Assembly (NCBI GenBank): GCA_005223375.1
Contig: RXOD01004860.1
Location: 1-17,681 of the forward strand
Length of the DNA stretch: 17,681 bases
Direction of reading: 5' to 3'
Source: Amoebophrya sp. AT5.2
Lineage: Eukaryota; Sar; Dinophyceae; Syndiniales; Amoebophryaceae
Both the position numbers and the translations under genes were made by a program. This document shows positions 14,871-17,681 of this stretch, in pieces. Under the pieces are notes generated by a model. That model was not told the DNA's origin, made no database searches, and saw only the letters and a program-made list of their open reading frames with translations. Each line of letters opens with the position of its first letter. Position 1 is the first letter of the stretch.

Positions 14871-17658
14871 CTAGGCGTTTTTTACGTTCGAGTCGAGCGC
14901 GTTCAGGAGGGAGTCGAAGTCGCTCGCGGGCAGCAGGTCTTGGACCTGGGACCCGAACACGTGGTCGAAGTTTTCTCCCTCGTCGTCCCTCTCCCTACCG
15001 GAGGTTTTCTGCCGCTTTGCCGCGCTGCCATGATGAGGAATGTCGTAACTCTCGCCGCGCCCGCCGCGCTCCTTCAGGCCGCCGTACGACCTGGGTGGTG
15101 TCGAGAGGAGCTTCTCCGATGAAACGTTCACTTTATCTTTTTCAGGAGCGTTTGAGTCACGTTCAATCGTAGCCATACTAGAAGAAGCTACTCGCTCTGT
15201 TTCTCTCAAACAATTATGCTCTTACTTATGGAAGAAATTTCTGGAACATGATGTTATGTCAGGACCCAGTTAAAATGGAAGATACTGCTCCGCCGCCGGC
15301 CACGGCTGGCTTCTTTCGCCGCTGAACAACGGGTTGGAGCGTCGTTGCGACCGCCCCTTGGCGCTGCCGGTCGACATGCGCGCCGCTCGGCTGCCGCCCC
15401 ACCCGCCGTTCTCCTTCCCGCCATTTCCTCCCCACGGAGCGTCGTTCATGCCCCAACCGCCGTCGCCACTGCTGCTGCTGAAGGTGTCCCAGTTGGATGG
15501 CTCTTGTTTGCCTTTGTTCCCTTTGCCTGCTGATCCGCCCATGTTGCCCATCCAAGAATTCTTGCCGCCACGGTGATCGCCCCCGGTTTTGCCGCCGCCC
15601 TTGTGGTCCCGCCCTCGGCCACGTTCGGGGACACCCCCCGCTGCACCGGTAGCTTGCATGTCGTCCCAGGTTAAAGGTTTGTTCCCCCCGCCGGTGTCGC
15701 CGTCCCAGGGGGGACGGTGGTCGATATGAGGATAGTCATACTGCTGCTCCCACTTGCCGCCCCCCTTAGCGCCGGACCGAGACTCCCCGCCGCGAGGATT
15801 CCCCGGAGGTCCGTTCGGGTTCTTGCCTTGCATCCATTGCCAATCCACAGCGTCACGCCCCATCGGAGTGCGACGGTCGCCACCCCCGCGAGCAGCATTC
15901 ATGTTGCCATCCCCCAGCCCCATACGGAAGGTGGATTTCCCTGTTTTTTTTCGGGGGGGAAGCTTCCGACCATAAGGCTGTCACCACTAATGACTCATCG
16001 CCGAGGGAAAAGGATGCAAATGCATCGAGCAGCTACAGTATTGAGTGAGGTTTTCAATGTGATCTTCCTGAGCATCAAAAATAAAGTGCTTTTTACTTTT
16101 TTTTTTTACCGTAGTTCTTTCAACGTCGCGAACAATGATAGCCAGTACCTTTCGAAGCGTTTTGTACCCCCTTTTGATCTTCTCTCCGCATGTAATCCCT
16201 TCTCCTTTCCGCTCTGTGGGAGTAGTTTTCTGGTCGCGCCGCGTTCTCATGATCCTCCTTTGCGCGCCACGCCAGTTGGGCATACAGAATGCGCACCTGC
16301 TCGCTGCTCAGGGACTGGTGTTGGGTGTAGTCTTATTGGATCATAAAAAAATAGAAAGATCGACACAACTTTGTGCAATTTATTGAAACGAGTCAATGTG
16401 CTGGGCGGGCACGGTTTAAAGCCGACACGCTACTACAGGTACAATGAATGTGCGTTGCCATGTAAAGGCTGAAACTAGACCTTTGACGCACCACCATCCA
16501 ACGTTTAAGTACAAAGACAAACATAGTTCGATGCACCTTTGAGCTGAAGAGTCCTTTGTCAGTGGCATGTTTTGTGTCCGGATCAATTCCTTTTTCTGCG
16601 CAAATCGTAGTCGCTTTATCGTCCAGGAGCTTCGTGAATTCTTCCAGGGAAAGCAATTTGTAACGCCGACTGTCTAGCCACCGCTCGTCGTCGGCTGATG
16701 TCGTGGAGAATTTGTAATTTGAACTTAGGATTAGGTCGTCCGGTGCCAGTCCGAGAAAGAAGTTTTTTCCTCCATGGACAAAAAATTCCAAAAAGCGTTT
16801 GTGTAGGGTTCATCGGCAGAGTTACTGGCTGGAGAGCTGCTGGTGCTAGTAAAGGAACAGCCGAAGCTGCCGCACTGGCGCATGATATCTTTCTACTAGA
16901 TATTTATAAGGGTTATTATATTTATTATACTAGATATTTTTTTCTATTCTAGGTAAAAAAAAACACTAGCATTAGCATAGGTGGGTACGTTTCGTGTCTG
17001 GTGGTCCTTTTCCACCGGCCCCCGTCCACTGCTTGCCGGCGACTGCAGATCCCTTGCCAGCGCCTTGGAGCAGACCCCCCCCTGCCGGCGGGTTTCTGCT
17101 CCCCGTCGCTGGCGAGCTCCCGGTGACGACTACTCCCGCTCCCGCCCCGACCCCCGCTCCCGCACCAGGGTTAATAGCCGGTGGCTGCACCCTGATCGGG
17201 CTTGGCGGCTGCGGAAACAGCTGTCCGTCGTCGCCGATCCGAACCACGTCCACCGAATCAGCGGCCGGCGTTTTCGCTACGGAGGTGGAGGACACCAAAC
17301 TGCCGTCTTCGCCTATCCGAATCAGCTGCGACGAGTTTTTCTGCACCAGGTTTCCCACCGCGTCCACGACTAGCTCCGGCGCGCCCGGGGCGCCGATGCC
17401 GTTGCGGCCGCCCGGCGGTGGAATCGACGGATTGTTGTTGTTCCCAGGGATCATCATCCCGTTACTCATGTTGGGAACTACGGAGGTGGACGAGGAGGTT
17501 CCCCCACCCCCGACGTTCAGCTGGCTCACCATGCTGAAGCTCACGGGTGCACCTCCTCCCCCACCGCGGGCGGAGTTGGGGTTGGAGGAGGCACCAGAAG
17601 CCAGCTGCGGAATGTCGTCGAACGTGATCATGGATGATGGCGCGTGATACGTGATCAT
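14871..17658 (-). CDS. Unrecognised Gly/Pro-rich multi-exon protein (5' partial)
   Basis: Five exons chain in phase to 679 residues: 17658-16989, 16769-16537, 16296-16149, 15940-15286 and 15204-14871. Exon 1 (MITYHAPSSMITFDDIPQL) is Gly/Ser/Pro-rich with a two-copy motif LIRIGEDGSLV and VVRIGDDGQLF. Exon 2 is ordered (NFFLGLAPDDLILSSNYKF, then LLSLEEFTKLLDDKATTIC). Exon 3 is helical and basic (VRILYAQLAWRAKEDHENA, then HRAERRRDYMRRED). Exon 4 is strongly Gly/Asn/Trp-rich with scattered RGG-like and KGGG runs, suggestive of an RNA-binding or condensate-forming region. Exon 5 carries a basic KRQKTSGRERD stretch and ends FDSLLNALDSNVKNA. Joins 1-2 (AAAC|GTACCC, GGAG|GAAAAA) and 3-4 (AAAG|GTACTG, ACAG|GGAAAT) are GT-AG and convincing. 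Joins 2-3 and 4-5 are weaker. The 5' end adjoins an introner-type repeat at the window edge, so the ATG at 17658 may be internal. Confidence 0.6.
15941..16148 (-). other. GT-AG intron between exons 3 and 4
   Basis: Donor TCGAAAG|GTACTG and acceptor AAAACAG|GGAAATCC give NASKGKSTFRMGLGDGN in frame. The interior has poly-A/T runs and no coding signal. Confidence 0.65.
16770..16988 (-). other. GT-AG intron with AT-rich direct repeat
   Basis: Donor AAAC|GTACCC and acceptor ATGGAG|GAAAAA restore phase between exons 1 and 2 of the Gly/Pro-rich gene. Inside, TACTAGATATTT is repeated at 16894-16905 and 16928-16939 within an AT-rich tract. Confidence 0.65.
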
Positions 17659-17681
17659 GTATGAAGGGACCAGATGGTAAG
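17659..17681 (-). mobile_element. 3' end of a third introner-like element, cut by the window edge
   Basis: On the plus strand TATGAAGGGACC (17660-17671) then AGATGGTAAG (17672-17681) is the same 22-nt repeat arm as at 9214-9235 with one difference. By analogy with the copies at 957 and 9209 it is the downstream end of an intron whose next exon starts at about 17658. The rest lies beyond the window. Confidence 0.65.

Noticed and set aside
15717..16346. 209-codon plus-strand frame with hydrophobic segments
   Set aside because: Antisense to the Gly-rich exon and two introns; minus-strand joins NASK|GKSTFRMG fit better.
1..17681. CRISPR arrays, prokaryotic operons, phage or viral genes
   Set aside because: No regularly spaced repeats, ribosome-binding sites or viral hallmark proteins are visible.

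Overview
The window looks like nuclear DNA of a eukaryote. Recognisable proteins are split by short introns, there are no ribosome-binding-site or operon signals, coding exons favour G/C at third codon positions, and one gene has ciliary (MSP/ASH-domain) homology. All genes I can support lie on the minus strand. Uniform gene orientation together with introns whose ends are terminal inverted repeats, not GT-AG, points to an alveolate of the dinoflagellate/Syndiniales (Amoebophrya-like) kind. That assignment is inference; no rRNA or spliced-leader gene is present to confirm it.

Layout (every gene reads right to left). At 1-2563 is a multi-exon MSP/ASH-domain flagellar protein, HYDIN/CFAP221-like, running off the left edge. 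3546-4861 holds an unrecognised acidic, repeat-bearing protein read in two overlapping frames. 5089-7308 is a 739-residue, apparently intronless, low-complexity protein with a short coiled coil. 7962-12808 is a five-exon type II (eukaryotic) pantothenate kinase with the catalytic Glu and substrate-binding Arg conserved, a 234-residue N-terminal extension and a large low-complexity insertion. 13382-13946, and perhaps up to 14519, has small exon-like ORFs with unbiased codon use. 14871-17658 is a five-exon Gly/Pro-rich protein whose 5' end is cut by the window edge.

The genes do not form a pathway: CoA biosynthesis, a ciliary component and several unknowns sit in one co-oriented array.

The most interesting content is in the introns. 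An introner-like family with terminal inverted repeats (outer TATG, then GGGACC/GGGGCC, inner GGTAAG) occurs in the pantothenate kinase gene, in the ciliary gene and at the right edge. Removing it between the repeats restores conserved reading frames, whereas GT-AG choices do not. A second, unrelated inverted-repeat intron sits further downstream in the same kinase gene. Two stretches inside the kinase insertion look like plus-strand coding DNA for hydrophobic segments; one of them lies between 13-bp inverted repeats. The last intron of the ciliary gene is packed with CTTCAGAAGG-type palindromes, and another of its introns holds a near-perfect 72-nt hairpin.
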